Part shown: positions 20,731-29,432 of the stretch, one piece after another
Numbering within the stretch: the stretch's first letter is position 1
Layout: each line of letters starts with the position of its first letter
Assembly (NCBI GenBank): GCA_963556145.1
Contig: OY744472.1
Span: 496,001-560,000, forward strand
DNA length: 64,000 nt
Direction of reading: 5' to 3'
Source: Hygrocybe punicea
Taxonomy: Eukaryota; Basidiomycota; Agaricomycetes; Agaricales; Hygrophoraceae
Notes under the pieces: model-generated
What the model was told of the DNA's origin: nothing
Database searches by the model: none
Seen by the model: the letters and a program-made list of their open reading frames with translations, nothing else
Program-made: the position numbers and the translations under genes

Positions 20731-23598
20731 TCATGGAAAAGATATGCTGAAAGGGCTCAATGAAGGCATTTTCTGGCCATTTCTTCTAAACAGTTTATCA
20801 TCTTTTAAATAAAATTGTCCAGTTTTCTTCAGAAATCTTCTTCTTGCCTGCAAGGTATCTGTTGAAGGCATTTCCAATGTGGATAAAAAATGTTTCACTT
20901 GAATGAGTATCTTGTCCTGTTGTAATTTAATTTCATTATTTGAAGGGAGTGTGGTGGCCTTGTATGGCAATTTGGTAGGGACAGTGAAGCTAAATTTTCT
21001 TATTTCATGTGGATCAGGAACATGAACAAGCAAGGCAATATCATCTAGCCATGAATCATCATGCTCTTCAATTTCTTCATTATCTGCAAGTTCTCTGCGA
21101 GAAAGTGCATCTGGTCCCCTAAACTGGGTTGCAGGTACATGAATAAGTTTGAAGTCAAATAATAAAATTCCTTGAATCCATCTGTTTATGGCTGCATTAG
21201 GCTGTAAATCCGGTTCATTGAGCATGCCTTTTATAAACTTGGCATCTACCTCTATATGTAAATTCTTTATTCCTATTAAATACAGTCTCCAGTGGCGTAA
21301 CGCGTGGTATAGTCCATATAACTCCAGTTTTGGCTGTGAATATCTGGATTCTCTTTCACTCATTGGTATTGAACCATATCTAGCAGGGCGACGATTTCCA
21401 TTTTCATCTTCTTGTGATAAAATAAAACCGGCAGCAATATGGCTACTGTCTACTGATAAATATGTGGGTCTATCTGATGTATAATCAATAGAGCGGAGTG
21501 CAGGTGCTGAAGAAACCTTTTCTTTCAATGCCTGGAAAGCTGCTTGTCTTCTTTCATCCCATATAAACTCTGCTCCTTTATGGAATAACTCTGCTAGTGG
21601 CTTGGCTAGTGCAGAATAATTTTCTATCCAAATGCGAACTGTTCCACAGAGACCTAGGAAGCCTCTAACATCCTTGGGTGTCTTGAGTGGGGGCCAGTCC
21701 AAAACCTTTTGTACTCTACTATCATCAGGACAGCGTCCTTCCGGAGTGCATTTCTGTCCTACGATCACAACACTTGAGCGGCAAAGTTGTGTCTTCTTAG
21801 CTGATATTGTCATTCCTGCACAAGCAAGGCGATGCATAATGCGATGTACATCTTGAGCGTGCTCCCAAATAAACCTTCTGATTCCTGGATTTTCTAGCAA
21901 AACTTCTGGTCTTCCATCTTGATCAGGATAAATGGATGAAGGTCCTTTTATAGGTAAATCATCAATGAAGCTATTTGCAGTATGAGGGATTTCATCTTGA
22001 AGGATGAAGCACATACAACGTTGGAATTCTGCAGGTGAATTTGTGAATCCAGTGGGAAGTGATGTGAGATGAAGTAATCCCAGTGGTGTCATGAATGCAG
22101 TGAGGTCACGAGATGTAGGATGTACTTTCCTAGCATCAAATCCCCATAGTAAATCGAAGACTGTATAGCATTGGCGACCAGCGAAAGGTTCTACAAATTC
22201 ATCTAGTATTGGAGGAAGGCCTGCATCACGTATTGTAACTGCATTGAGAGGTTGAAAATCATGGACTATATGAAGTTTTCCATCCTTTTTGCTTACACAA
22301 AACCATCTTGACCTATAAGAGGATTGACTTGGTTCATATACACCAGCATCTATTTTTCTCTTCAAAACATCCATGACTTTTTCTCTAAGTCCTGGTGGTA
22401 TAGGAATATTTCGAAATGCCCAGGGTACATGTGGGACAGTAGGGATGATGTATGGTGAAAAGTAAGATTCCTTAAGTGTGCCTCTTTCAGTATCTTCAAA
22501 GCCAATAGCATCTTGGTTAAGTGACAAGAGGTGAGTAAATAATTTTTCTTCTTCTGGCCAAAGAAATCCATCATTGTTTATCTTGAGTATCTTCAGACGT
22601 TCAGATGTAAGCTTCTCTGTAGGTATGAAGTCTGGTGGTATCATAGGAAGTGGTGGTAATGTGGAAAGAGGGTCATAGGGAAATTTCCTTGTAACACGTG
22701 CATCTTCTGGAAAGGTTCCAGGGACAGGATTTATTTTCTTGTCCACTCTTTTGTAAGCTGTAAGTGTTAATGGATATCCTTGACTATCTGTTTCTTCACA
22801 AGGGAATATGAGAATGTCTCCTTCTTCACATATTAAGGTTCCTTCTCCTATAATGTAGTAATAGTCTGCTTCTTCTGAGGCACTTTCTTGCTTATTTGGT
22901 ACTTCATTAAGATTGTAATCTTGATTGTCTTCATCTTCTGGGTAGACTAAGATAGGCATAGTTGTTTCTTGGCTATCCTTAATAGTCTCATAGTATACAC
23001 TGAATTGTTCTAGTGGCTTATCTTCATGCTTAGAATTTTGAGGGTCCTCTTCATACAGTCTGACAGAAGTTATATTTGTCAGTTCAGTTTGTTTGTACAC
23101 AGGTATACTAGGGCTGGCTAAGGATGTCAAATCCTGAATAGTCTGTGAAAATATAAACTTGTACACTATCACATCAAGTAATAAAATGTAGTACAGACAG
23201 ATATAAAGAAGAGAGGTTTGACATAGGGGCAAAAATATTGTTACAAGAGTAAACAAATCACTGAGTAATTGTGGACTTGAGATATTTGGGAGGATCAAAA
23301 TATCCTTCCTTAAGCAAATCTGCCACTGCTTCAGGGCGGCGAAAGCGCATATCCAAGACTGCATTGATAGCATCAGAGAGTAGCATGCGGCGATTGGAGT
23401 GAAAGATGATGGAGGAATTTTTGAGGAAGGTGATTTCTTCTTCTTCAAGGAGAGGGTTTGACTCTGTGAAGTGAAGGGGCCTAAAATGCTCTGTTGCAGG
23501 TTCAGGTAGTCCTTCAGAAACTCCTTCTTCCAGAAACCGAAATAGTAAACACTTGTGGTTGAAATAATAGCGAACGGGGTCATTTGAAGGCCTTTCAT
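20731..23598 (-). CDS. Gypsy pol, 5' part: reverse transcriptase and RNase H
   Basis: The 955-codon frame contains, after an overlap with gag (the first ~115 codons are probably not translated in this frame), an acidic linker, an RT domain (about residues 400-650) and RNase H (about 712-830). RT motifs are SKKDGKLHIVHDFQPLNAVT, FDLLWGFDAR (catalytic Asp), LPTGFTNSPAEFQ and SFIDDLPIKG, the last being FIDD in place of the commoner YxDD. The RNase H begins YLSVDSSHIAAGF. Pol lies in the +1 frame relative to gag. The genuine pol frame is interrupted at 20765 by the fold-back insertion; the final residues shown by the ORF are insertion sequence. The integrase half is at 6839-8454. Confidence 0.92.
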   Translation of the reverse strand: MKGLQMTPFAIISTTSVYYFGFWKKEFLKDYLNLQQSILGPFTSQSQTLSLKKKKSPSSKIPPSSFTPIAACYSLMLSMQSWICAFAALKQWQICLRKDILILPNISSPQLLSDLFTLVTIFLPLCQTSLLYICLYYILLLDVIVYKFIFSQTIQDLTSLASPSIPVYKQTELTNITSVRLYEEDPQNSKHEDKPLEQFSVYYETIKDSQETTMPILVYPEDEDNQDYNLNEVPNKQESASEEADYYYIIGEGTLICEEGDILIFPCEETDSQGYPLTLTAYKRVDKKINPVPGTFPEDARVTRKFPYDPLSTLPPLPMIPPDFIPTEKLTSERLKILKINNDGFLWPEEEKLFTHLLSLNQDAIGFEDTERGTLKESYFSPYIIPTVPHVPWAFRNIPIPPGLREKVMDVLKRKIDAGVYEPSQSSYRSRWFCVSKKDGKLHIVHDFQPLNAVTIRDAGLPPILDEFVEPFAGRQCYTVFDLLWGFDARKVHPTSRDLTAFMTPLGLLHLTSLPTGFTNSPAEFQRCMCFILQDEIPHTANSFIDDLPIKGPSSIYPDQDGRPEVLLENPGIRRFIWEHAQDVHRIMHRLACAGMTISAKKTQLCRSSVVIVGQKCTPEGRCPDDSRVQKVLDWPPLKTPKDVRGFLGLCGTVRIWIENYSALAKPLAELFHKGAEFIWDERRQAAFQALKEKVSSAPALRSIDYTSDRPTYLSVDSSHIAAGFILSQEDENGNRRPARYGSIPMSERESRYSQPKLELYGLYHALRHWRLYLIGIKNLHIEVDAKFIKGMLNEPDLQPNAAINRWIQGILLFDFKLIHVPATQFRGPDALSRRELADNEEIEEHDDSWLDDIALLVHVPDPHEIRKFSFTVPTKLPYKATTLPSNNEIKLQQDKILIQVKHFLSTLEMPSTDTLQARRRFLKKTGQFYLKDDKLFRRNGQKMPSLSPFSISFP

Positions 23599-26500
23599 TG
23601 ATGAGGGCCCTCCAGTCAGGGGTGGCTAGCTTGAATCCAATTCTGCAAATGCCTTCAACCAAGGATCCTCTAATAGCTTTGAGGAAACTGATGTGAACAT
23701 CAAATGTAGACATGTGGTCTGGCTCAGCTGTTAAGATTCTTGCAGCAGCTAAGTCCTGATGAGAGGAGCCAGCATTGGAGATGGTGAAGGAATACACTTG
23801 AATGGGTGATTGAGGGCGAATAGGAGGTGCTTCCATGCAAAGCTGAGTGAGTAGATTGGATTCTGGATATAATGGGCCTGATCTGACACTAAATGGGGAT
23901 CTGGGATCCTTGGAGGGAGGTAAGGGCGAAATGCGTTCTCCTGCATTTAAGGCATTGGCACGATCAAATGGGAGTCTGGCATATTCATCAGAGGGGGTAG
24001 TATCTGGATAGGTAGTATCTGGAAACAAAATGCTTTCTATACTGGAGGTAGCAGGTGATTGATTTGAAACATTAGATAATGGTTCAGATGTATCCAAGTT
24101 AACCTTCTGATCAACTGAAATGTGGTATAATTCAACAGGTGAAGGTGGAATATAAACTTCAACAGGAGGATCTTCCAAAGGAACTTTATCATGTTCAGTC
24201 TGAGGAGAACAAATAAATCCAGAAGTAGCAAGAAGGTTATCTTCCAGCATAGCAGTGACATTACTTTGTGTAGCAGGATGATCTTGAGTATACATCTCTT
24301 TCACATGGAGAGGAAGAGGATGGTTATCAATTGTGAAGGAAGAAATGTTAACATGGTCTGTGAGTGAATGTCCTGGTGTTGGATCAATTATAGATGTATC
24401 TTCTGGCTCAATGAAGGTGGTACATGCATAGGAGACTGAGGTATGAGCAGTAGTAGCTCCTTTGATGTGATGAACTCCAGAATGGTTTGGTGTGACCATT
24501 AGTTCAAATCTGTTTGTCAAATCTTCAGGATTCTTGAATACTAAATATGTGCCATCTATTCTTTCATCAATAGAAACATAGTTGCCTCTTTGCCATGGTC
24601 TTCCAAGTAATAAATCGAATGGCACTGTCTCTCCTATGTAAAGATTGGCATAGGTGAGAACACCACCACAAGTCAATGGGACTTCTGAAACTAATCCTTT
24701 TAATGTTCCTTCACCTCCATTAGCATCATTCATTGTGAGAATTTTTCCTACATCCATAGGTCTTTGAATAATTTCTTTCCAGACTCTTTTACTAATCACA
24801 TTTAGTTGAGATCCAGTGTCAATGATGGCTTCAATAGGTCTCCTATCACATTCCATCTGAAGCTTGATTAACACTCCACGATCCTTGGTTGCAAATGAGC
24901 TTGCAATGGCAGATACTTTTTCATTTTTTCTCTTGATCATGTCTGTTAATTGCTCAGATAGCTCCTTGGAAGAGGTTAATACTTCACGAACACGCATGGT
25001 GACTGGTGTGTCAAGGATTTGATTGACAACTTGAGTTTCTCCAATATTGACTGAAATTTCAGATTGTCTAGGTGTAGGCTTTGGACGAGTTATAGCATCA
25101 TGTCTCTCAGCCATAATCTTATTCTTATCTATGTTTGCCTTGTGTCCTTGTATATGAGCCTTTGCTGGCTTTGCTGGAGAAGGATCTATCATCTCCACAT
25201 CTGAATCTGTGTCTGAAGGAATATGTATTGGGGTTCTTATATCCATTGGGACAGGTTGCTTTGCATGCAGTTCTTCTGTAGGATGGAATGGGTTTGTCTT
25301 TTTGAGAGCAAAGGGTAATGGTGCAGGTGTATGTGCTTGAGCTTGCTTCTGTGCTGAAAGAGGGCCGGGTTTGACTGGGCCTTTAGGAATGGGTGGCAGT
25401 ACTGTATTGGGCCTTATATTCTCTTTTCCTTTGGCCTTAATACCTGTGGGAGGATACACTCCATCTAATACTTCCTTCCTTGCTGCACCAATTTTCTGTG
25501 GTCCTCTGACTGCAGGCAGGATTTGTATTTCTTCTTCCTTGATTGTAGGTATAGTATATGCTTCAAAATCTTCTTCAGCATCAGATTGATAGTAATCAGA
25601 GAATTGATCTTGTAATACATAGAAGTGTGATTGGACATTGCTGGCCTTCTCAGCTACATGTCTATCAATTGCTTGTACAAATGTCTCACCCATATTTCTG
25701 CGAATTATTGAGCCATCTGGATAAACAATCCTTCCAAGACCATCCTTGGTTATCTTGCCTGTCTTGAGTAATTCATTGATCTGAAAACATGTTTGCATTC
25801 CATGTCCTTGTCCTCCACAACCATAGCAGGTCATGGGTCCTCTTGGTTCATTGGAAGGAGTAAATGAATTGGTAGGGGTAAACGAACTAGTAGAAGGGTT
25901 TGGTGGAAGGCCAACACTATTGGCAGCTGAGATTTTGAAGGGAGGTCTTTGTGTTTGCTGTGACTGTGCTTGCCTTTGCTGAGGTTGTTTCAGCTCAGGT
26001 GGGCTAATACAATGAGCAATGTCTGGGTCTAGCTTCAAGGCTCTATAGTATGCTAGTCTATACTTAATATCATCCAAAGAGAGCTTTCCCATTTGCTTGA
26101 TTAAAGACTCTACTTCATTTTGGTGTGATGATGATGTGGAGATAGACTTCTTGTCTGTCCCCTTTCTGCCATTATCTTTCTTCTCAGCCTCTTTCCTTAC
26201 TGTCTTCTTAAATAGTTCATCATCTGAATCATATGCCTTGGATTTGAATGCCTTTTTCTTCTTGCTAGCTTTCTTTCTCTTGATGCAGGCTTCATAGTCA
26301 CTATCTGTATCATACTCTGATGAATCATCTGTATCAGAGTCTTCTGAAACAGAGTTGTCTAGTCTTCCTGGTACATCTGAATCTGAATCTGCTAGGTTCA
26401 TGTCAAACCGATTCCTTTCAAATAGAGTTTCTGCAACCTTAATGACATCTTTCATAGGGAATGGAGATGTGACATCTAAAGGTGTTGATCCAGTGTTGAG

Positions 26501-27001
26501 ACGTGTCTCAATGATATGTCTGAGATTCTTGTTGATTCCATGCCAGAAGTATGCAGCCTTTTCATCTGCAGAGATCTTCTTCTTGCTCTCTAACCATCCT
26601 GCAATAGTAATGAACCTGCGTTCATATTGCTTCCATTTGGTGAGAGTTCTGATCTGCTTAAGCTTCCAAATGCGTGCAAGGGTCATGAGATCTCTAACAA
26701 TGTATCTTGTTTCCTTTAGGGCAGCATCAAAGTAGCAAGTAATATCATTCTCAAGAGTATTCCAGTCCTGGGATATGTAACTCTCCAGGGCTTCAATGAG
26801 CTTGACTACTTTGGTGGAGCAGTAATCTACAATCCTTTCACATTTCTCTTTATCAGAAACAGCATAGGATTTGCACATTTGATTGTAATGCCTTAAGAAT
26901 CTCTTGACTTCTTCATAGCTTCCTTTGAATTTAGCTGGGGCAGACCTCTGCCCTAGCAGGGGCATCATGTCTGGGGTACGAGTACTGGTGCTTGTGGACA
27001 T
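23258..27001 (-). CDS. Gypsy gag-protease polyprotein
   Basis: 1247-aa ORF starting MSTSTSTRTPDMMPLLGQRS. The N-terminal ~200 residues are a helical capsid-like region (FKGSYEEVKRFLRHYNQMC, FITIAGWLESKKKISADEKA), followed by an acidic/lysine-rich linker. A CCHC zinc knuckle CYGCGGQGHGMQTC (about residue 390) packages RNA. A retropepsin-type aspartic protease has its DTG in IEAIIDTGSQLNVIS (about residue 728) and a partner strand in PFDLLLGRPW. A ~400-residue Pro/Ser-rich region and a C-terminal helical segment follow. It ends at 23258, overlapping pol in another frame, so pol needs a +1 shift or separate expression. The ATG is 69 bp inside the 5' LTR. Confidence 0.92.
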   Translation of the reverse strand: MSTSTSTRTPDMMPLLGQRSAPAKFKGSYEEVKRFLRHYNQMCKSYAVSDKEKCERIVDYCSTKVVKLIEALESYISQDWNTLENDITCYFDAALKETRYIVRDLMTLARIWKLKQIRTLTKWKQYERRFITIAGWLESKKKISADEKAAYFWHGINKNLRHIIETRLNTGSTPLDVTSPFPMKDVIKVAETLFERNRFDMNLADSDSDVPGRLDNSVSEDSDTDDSSEYDTDSDYEACIKRKKASKKKKAFKSKAYDSDDELFKKTVRKEAEKKDNGRKGTDKKSISTSSSHQNEVESLIKQMGKLSLDDIKYRLAYYRALKLDPDIAHCISPPELKQPQQRQAQSQQTQRPPFKISAANSVGLPPNPSTSSFTPTNSFTPSNEPRGPMTCYGCGGQGHGMQTCFQINELLKTGKITKDGLGRIVYPDGSIIRRNMGETFVQAIDRHVAEKASNVQSHFYVLQDQFSDYYQSDAEEDFEAYTIPTIKEEEIQILPAVRGPQKIGAARKEVLDGVYPPTGIKAKGKENIRPNTVLPPIPKGPVKPGPLSAQKQAQAHTPAPLPFALKKTNPFHPTEELHAKQPVPMDIRTPIHIPSDTDSDVEMIDPSPAKPAKAHIQGHKANIDKNKIMAERHDAITRPKPTPRQSEISVNIGETQVVNQILDTPVTMRVREVLTSSKELSEQLTDMIKRKNEKVSAIASSFATKDRGVLIKLQMECDRRPIEAIIDTGSQLNVISKRVWKEIIQRPMDVGKILTMNDANGGEGTLKGLVSEVPLTCGGVLTYANLYIGETVPFDLLLGRPWQRGNYVSIDERIDGTYLVFKNPEDLTNRFELMVTPNHSGVHHIKGATTAHTSVSYACTTFIEPEDTSIIDPTPGHSLTDHVNISSFTIDNHPLPLHVKEMYTQDHPATQSNVTAMLEDNLLATSGFICSPQTEHDKVPLEDPPVEVYIPPSPVELYHISVDQKVNLDTSEPLSNVSNQSPATSSIESILFPDTTYPDTTPSDEYARLPFDRANALNAGERISPLPPSKDPRSPFSVRSGPLYPESNLLTQLCMEAPPIRPQSPIQVYSFTISNAGSSHQDLAAARILTAEPDHMSTFDVHISFLKAIRGSLVEGICRIGFKLATPDWRALINERPSNDPVRYYFNHKCLLFRFLEEGVSEGLPEPATEHFRPLHFTESNPLLEEEEITFLKNSSIIFHSNRRMLLSDAINAVLDMRFRRPEAVADLLKEGYFDPPKYLKSTITQ

Positions 27002-27047
27002 TGTGTATTAGAGGTATAGAAATGCTTGGGTTATTTAAATTTAAAAC

Positions 27048-27065
27048 CCCTCGTGGTGGGCTCCA
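27048..27065 (-). other. Probable primer-binding site
   Basis: Read on the minus strand, TGGAGCCCACCACGAGGG begins four bases after the end of the 5' LTR. It starts with TGG, the complement of a tRNA CCA tail, as expected for minus-strand priming. I do not identify the tRNA. Confidence 0.6.
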
Positions 27066-27816
27066 ATTTTGTTATGTGAATGTTTGTTTCACCAAGAATT
27101 ACCGGAGTTGACTTTGTTCAGGTACCTTCTTGTTGTTCGTGGGTTTTTAATATCTAAATAACCTATCAGGAAGGGGTTTGTGGGTATATGTACTATATGA
27201 ATCAATAGAATGTAATAGTGAGGTCTCTTCAATTAAGAATTGAGACTTTGAGTAGGTATGAATAGCAATTGGGTGTGTGATGTACTGAAAATAAGAATAT
27301 TCACTACTGGAATATAAAAATATGAACTAATGAATACTGATAACAATATTCACCAGTTGAATATGGATGGTTTTGGCTACAGGGCCTATTCAATCAAGAG
27401 TATCTCTGGGTATTATAATATCTGACTTAAATCCGAAGCTTCAAACGCACATTGGCTACTAGTTCAGGGATATCTTTAATACCTTTTGAATACTCTGTTT
27501 TGTTTAGGATGAAACCTTAACCTTAGAAGTGTATCTATTTAGGATGAAACCTTAACCTTAGAAATGTATCTAGCTGACTAATGCTGACTAATGAATTGAT
27601 TGAACTGAGTGAACTGGGTGAATTCTCCTTGATGACAAGGGGAACTCAGAGAATGATAGAATAAGAGTGAACTAGACTGGATTGCAAGCACTAGCTACTA
27701 CAATGAGTAACTACTAGTACTAAGAGAATGGGGGATCACACTGTGTGAACCCAACTGAGAGTGACTACTGAGTGGTGAGGGGGGAAATCCTACTGACTAC
27801 TGGAATTTGGGGGCCC

Positions 27817-27824
27817 TATTTATA
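27817..27824 (-). promoter_or_regulatory. TATA box of the 5' LTR
   Basis: The minus strand reads TATAAATA here, about 815 bp before the gag ATG, in the LTR that lies upstream of gag. The same octamer is at 4257-4264 in the other LTR. The position suggests the U3 core promoter. Confidence 0.6.
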
Positions 27825-27830
27825 CTGTTG

Positions 27831-27985
27831 GAGAACAATGGGGACTGAGAACAATGGGAAAGTGAGAACAATAGGACTGAGTCATGAGAACAATGGATGG
27901 CATCAAAAAGGATGTGAACAATGGGCTCTATCTCCATTTGGACTGTTTAGAACAAAGGACTGCTCAGAACAATAGACCATTGTCT
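27831..27985 (-). promoter_or_regulatory. Array of GAACAATGG motifs in U3
   Basis: Seven copies of GAACAAT(G/A)G or close variants (the minus strand reads CCATTGTTC) lie just upstream of the TATA box in transcription order. Regularly repeated motifs there look like an upstream activating array. ACAAT is the core recognised by many HMG-box factors; that assignment is inference. Confidence 0.45.
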
Positions 27986-28474
27986 TTATGTAAGCAGAAT
28001 ATCACAATCACTCTCTGATGCATCCTATCTTATCATTATCTTATCATCCTCTTGTTCACATCTTATCTAATCATTTCCCATTATCTAGCTGAGCCGCTTT
28101 TGATCAATACAAGTAAACAAGATTTGTAATCAATCCATTACTGCTAATATAGGTAACAATGCTAGTTGGGCTTGTCTCCTTGCACGCGCAATACAGAGAA
28201 ATATATAATAAATACTAATGAGTGGGGGATGTGCCTCTGTGCACCATACATAAACGGCTAGGTCTGGGCATTACTAGTGAAGCCATAATAAATGATATAA
28301 AGGTAAGCATATATGCTATTTGTGTCTGTTCACTAGCATGCGTAATGTGGAAAGGCATAGAATGGTTACTAATGAGTGTAGGTGTGCATCCATAGTGTTG
28401 CACTTAAATATCTAAGTCCGTGGTCCGATGGTAAACCCATGACATTACACCCAAAAACACTTGGGGTCATGACA

Positions 28475-28829
28475 GCGAATACTAGTGGAACCTGTCCCAA
28501 AGTGCCATACGTGTGGGGAAAAACTATCGATTAGAGGTGAAGAGGACGCCAGATACTTGCGCGAATTAGAGTTTGTGTATAACTACGACCAAACTCGGCA
28601 ATTGCCGCGAGAATAGATGGATGGGGGCAAGGCTCACATGCCGCGCCGTAACAAGCGCATACAGGTTTTCTAAGAAAATCATATACGTTTTGTCACCTAA
28701 GCTTGTATACAGTGTTCAGTTAAGGTCACATGCCACATTCTACATAAGGTAGTGCTTCAGTGTCAGGCTCAGAATGCACTATGGTTTAGAAATACTATAT
28801 CTATGAGGAATGGTATGGTGAAACCATAT
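28475..28829. other. Gene-free flank of the gypsy element
   Basis: Resumes the sequence interrupted at 3509. No ORF of note and no repeat up to the subterminal repeats of the next element. Confidence 0.6.
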
Positions 28830-29112
28830 ACATTAGAGATGGTATTTTCAAACCATATCAGGACCTTTTAATATGGTTCCAAAATACCATACCTACTAGA
28901 GATGGTATTTTTCAACCATTTAGGACCTTTCAATATAGTACCAGAATACCATATGTACTAGAGATGGTATTTTTGAACCATATCAGGACCTTCCAATATG
29001 GTACCAGAATACCATACCTACTAGAGATGGTATTCTGAAACCATATGAGGACCTTGCAATATGGTATCAGAATACCATACATACTTGAGATGGTATTTTT
29101 AAACCATACCTG
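28830..29112. repeat. 63-bp subterminal tandem repeats
   Basis: Five units of about 62-63 bp, phased by AGAGATGGTATT near 28835, 28898, 28960, 29023 and 29086. Each contains AAACCATAT-CAGGACC and a partially palindromic ATGGTA...TACCAT. Confidence 0.9.
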
Positions 29113-29124
29113 GCAAGCATCAGG

Positions 29125-29300
29125 AAAGTACTTCAAACTGTGCAACAAAATCTACCTCTAGTAGGAATGATATGCATGAAGAAAATATTTCGAACTATGC
29201 AACAAGATCTACCTCTAGTAGGAATGGTATGCATGAAGAAAGTATTTCAAACTGTGCGACAAAATCTACCTTCAGTAAGAATGCACAAAGAAAGCACTTC
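29125..29300. repeat. 57-bp tandem repeats
   Basis: About three units (near 29125, 29182 and 29239) of AAGTATTTCAAACTGTGCAA followed by ATCTACCTCTAGTAGGAATG. The unit length is divisible by three, so a spurious plus-strand ORF (29140-29397) arises. Confidence 0.85.
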
Positions 29301-29432
29301 AAGTTCTTATTTCTGTTACCAATGCCAAACTGTCTTGGGAGAGGCAAGGCAAACACACTCAGGCAATGATATATCTCCACTACTCATACACACATAGATA
29401 CTCAAATCACAATATAACAACCCACAAAACCC

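Larger units (their letters stand above)
8455..20758. mobile_element. 12.3-kb fold-back (giant inverted repeat) insertion in gypsy pol
   Basis: Two inverted arms, 8455-14445 and 14812-20758, match base for base over most of their length and surround a short spacer with a 100-N gap. The ends carry imperfect terminal inverted repeats (both share CAGCATATC a few bases in) and are flanked by the 7-bp direct repeat AATGAAG (8448-8454 and 20759-20765). Removing the insertion plus one repeat rejoins the gypsy pol frame. The outer 1 kb of each arm is a 44-bp tandem array, a layout known from fold-back/Galileo-like DNA transposons. No transposase was found in the arms. The gap means the true centre is unknown, and part of the symmetry could be an assembly artefact. 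Confidence 0.75.
14812..20758 (-). repeat. Right arm of the fold-back (5947 bp)
   Basis: Begins directly after the N gap with the complement of left-arm position 14445 and ends at the duplicated AATGAAG. Contents mirror the left arm: solo-LTR-like block, low-complexity gene, 68-bp hairpin repeats, 44-bp array. Confidence 0.9.
3510..28474 (-). mobile_element. Gypsy/Ty3-type LTR retrotransposon, interrupted by a fold-back insertion
   Basis: Two direct 1405-bp repeats (3510-4914 and 27070-28474), each starting TGTTATG and ending CATGACA on the plus strand, bound an internal region coded on the minus strand. The order is gag-protease, reverse transcriptase-RNase H, (12.3 kb insertion), integrase-GPY/F module-ASCH-like domain, extra ORF. 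The integrase-last order identifies the gypsy/Ty3 group. Flanking bases share GCGA (3506-3509 and 28475-28478), consistent with a 4- to 5-bp target duplication with one mismatch. A primer-binding-like site adjoins the right LTR. No clear polypurine tract is visible next to 4914. Without the insertion the element would be about 12.7 kb. The near-identical LTRs and open frames indicate a recent insertion. Confidence 0.95.
27070..28474 (-). repeat. 5' LTR of the gypsy element
   Basis: Upstream LTR for the minus-strand gag-pol. Starts TG and ends CA on either strand. Read on the minus strand it holds the promoter motifs listed separately. The part at 27420-27480 (CGAAGCTTCAAACGCACATT and onward) also occurs in the solo-LTR-like block inside the fold-back arms, showing that the two belong to related families. 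Confidence 0.95.

Noticed and set aside
21188..26735. Plus-strand ORFs inside gag-pol (for example 26355-26735)
   Set aside because: Antisense shadows of the clearly coding minus-strand gag and pol.
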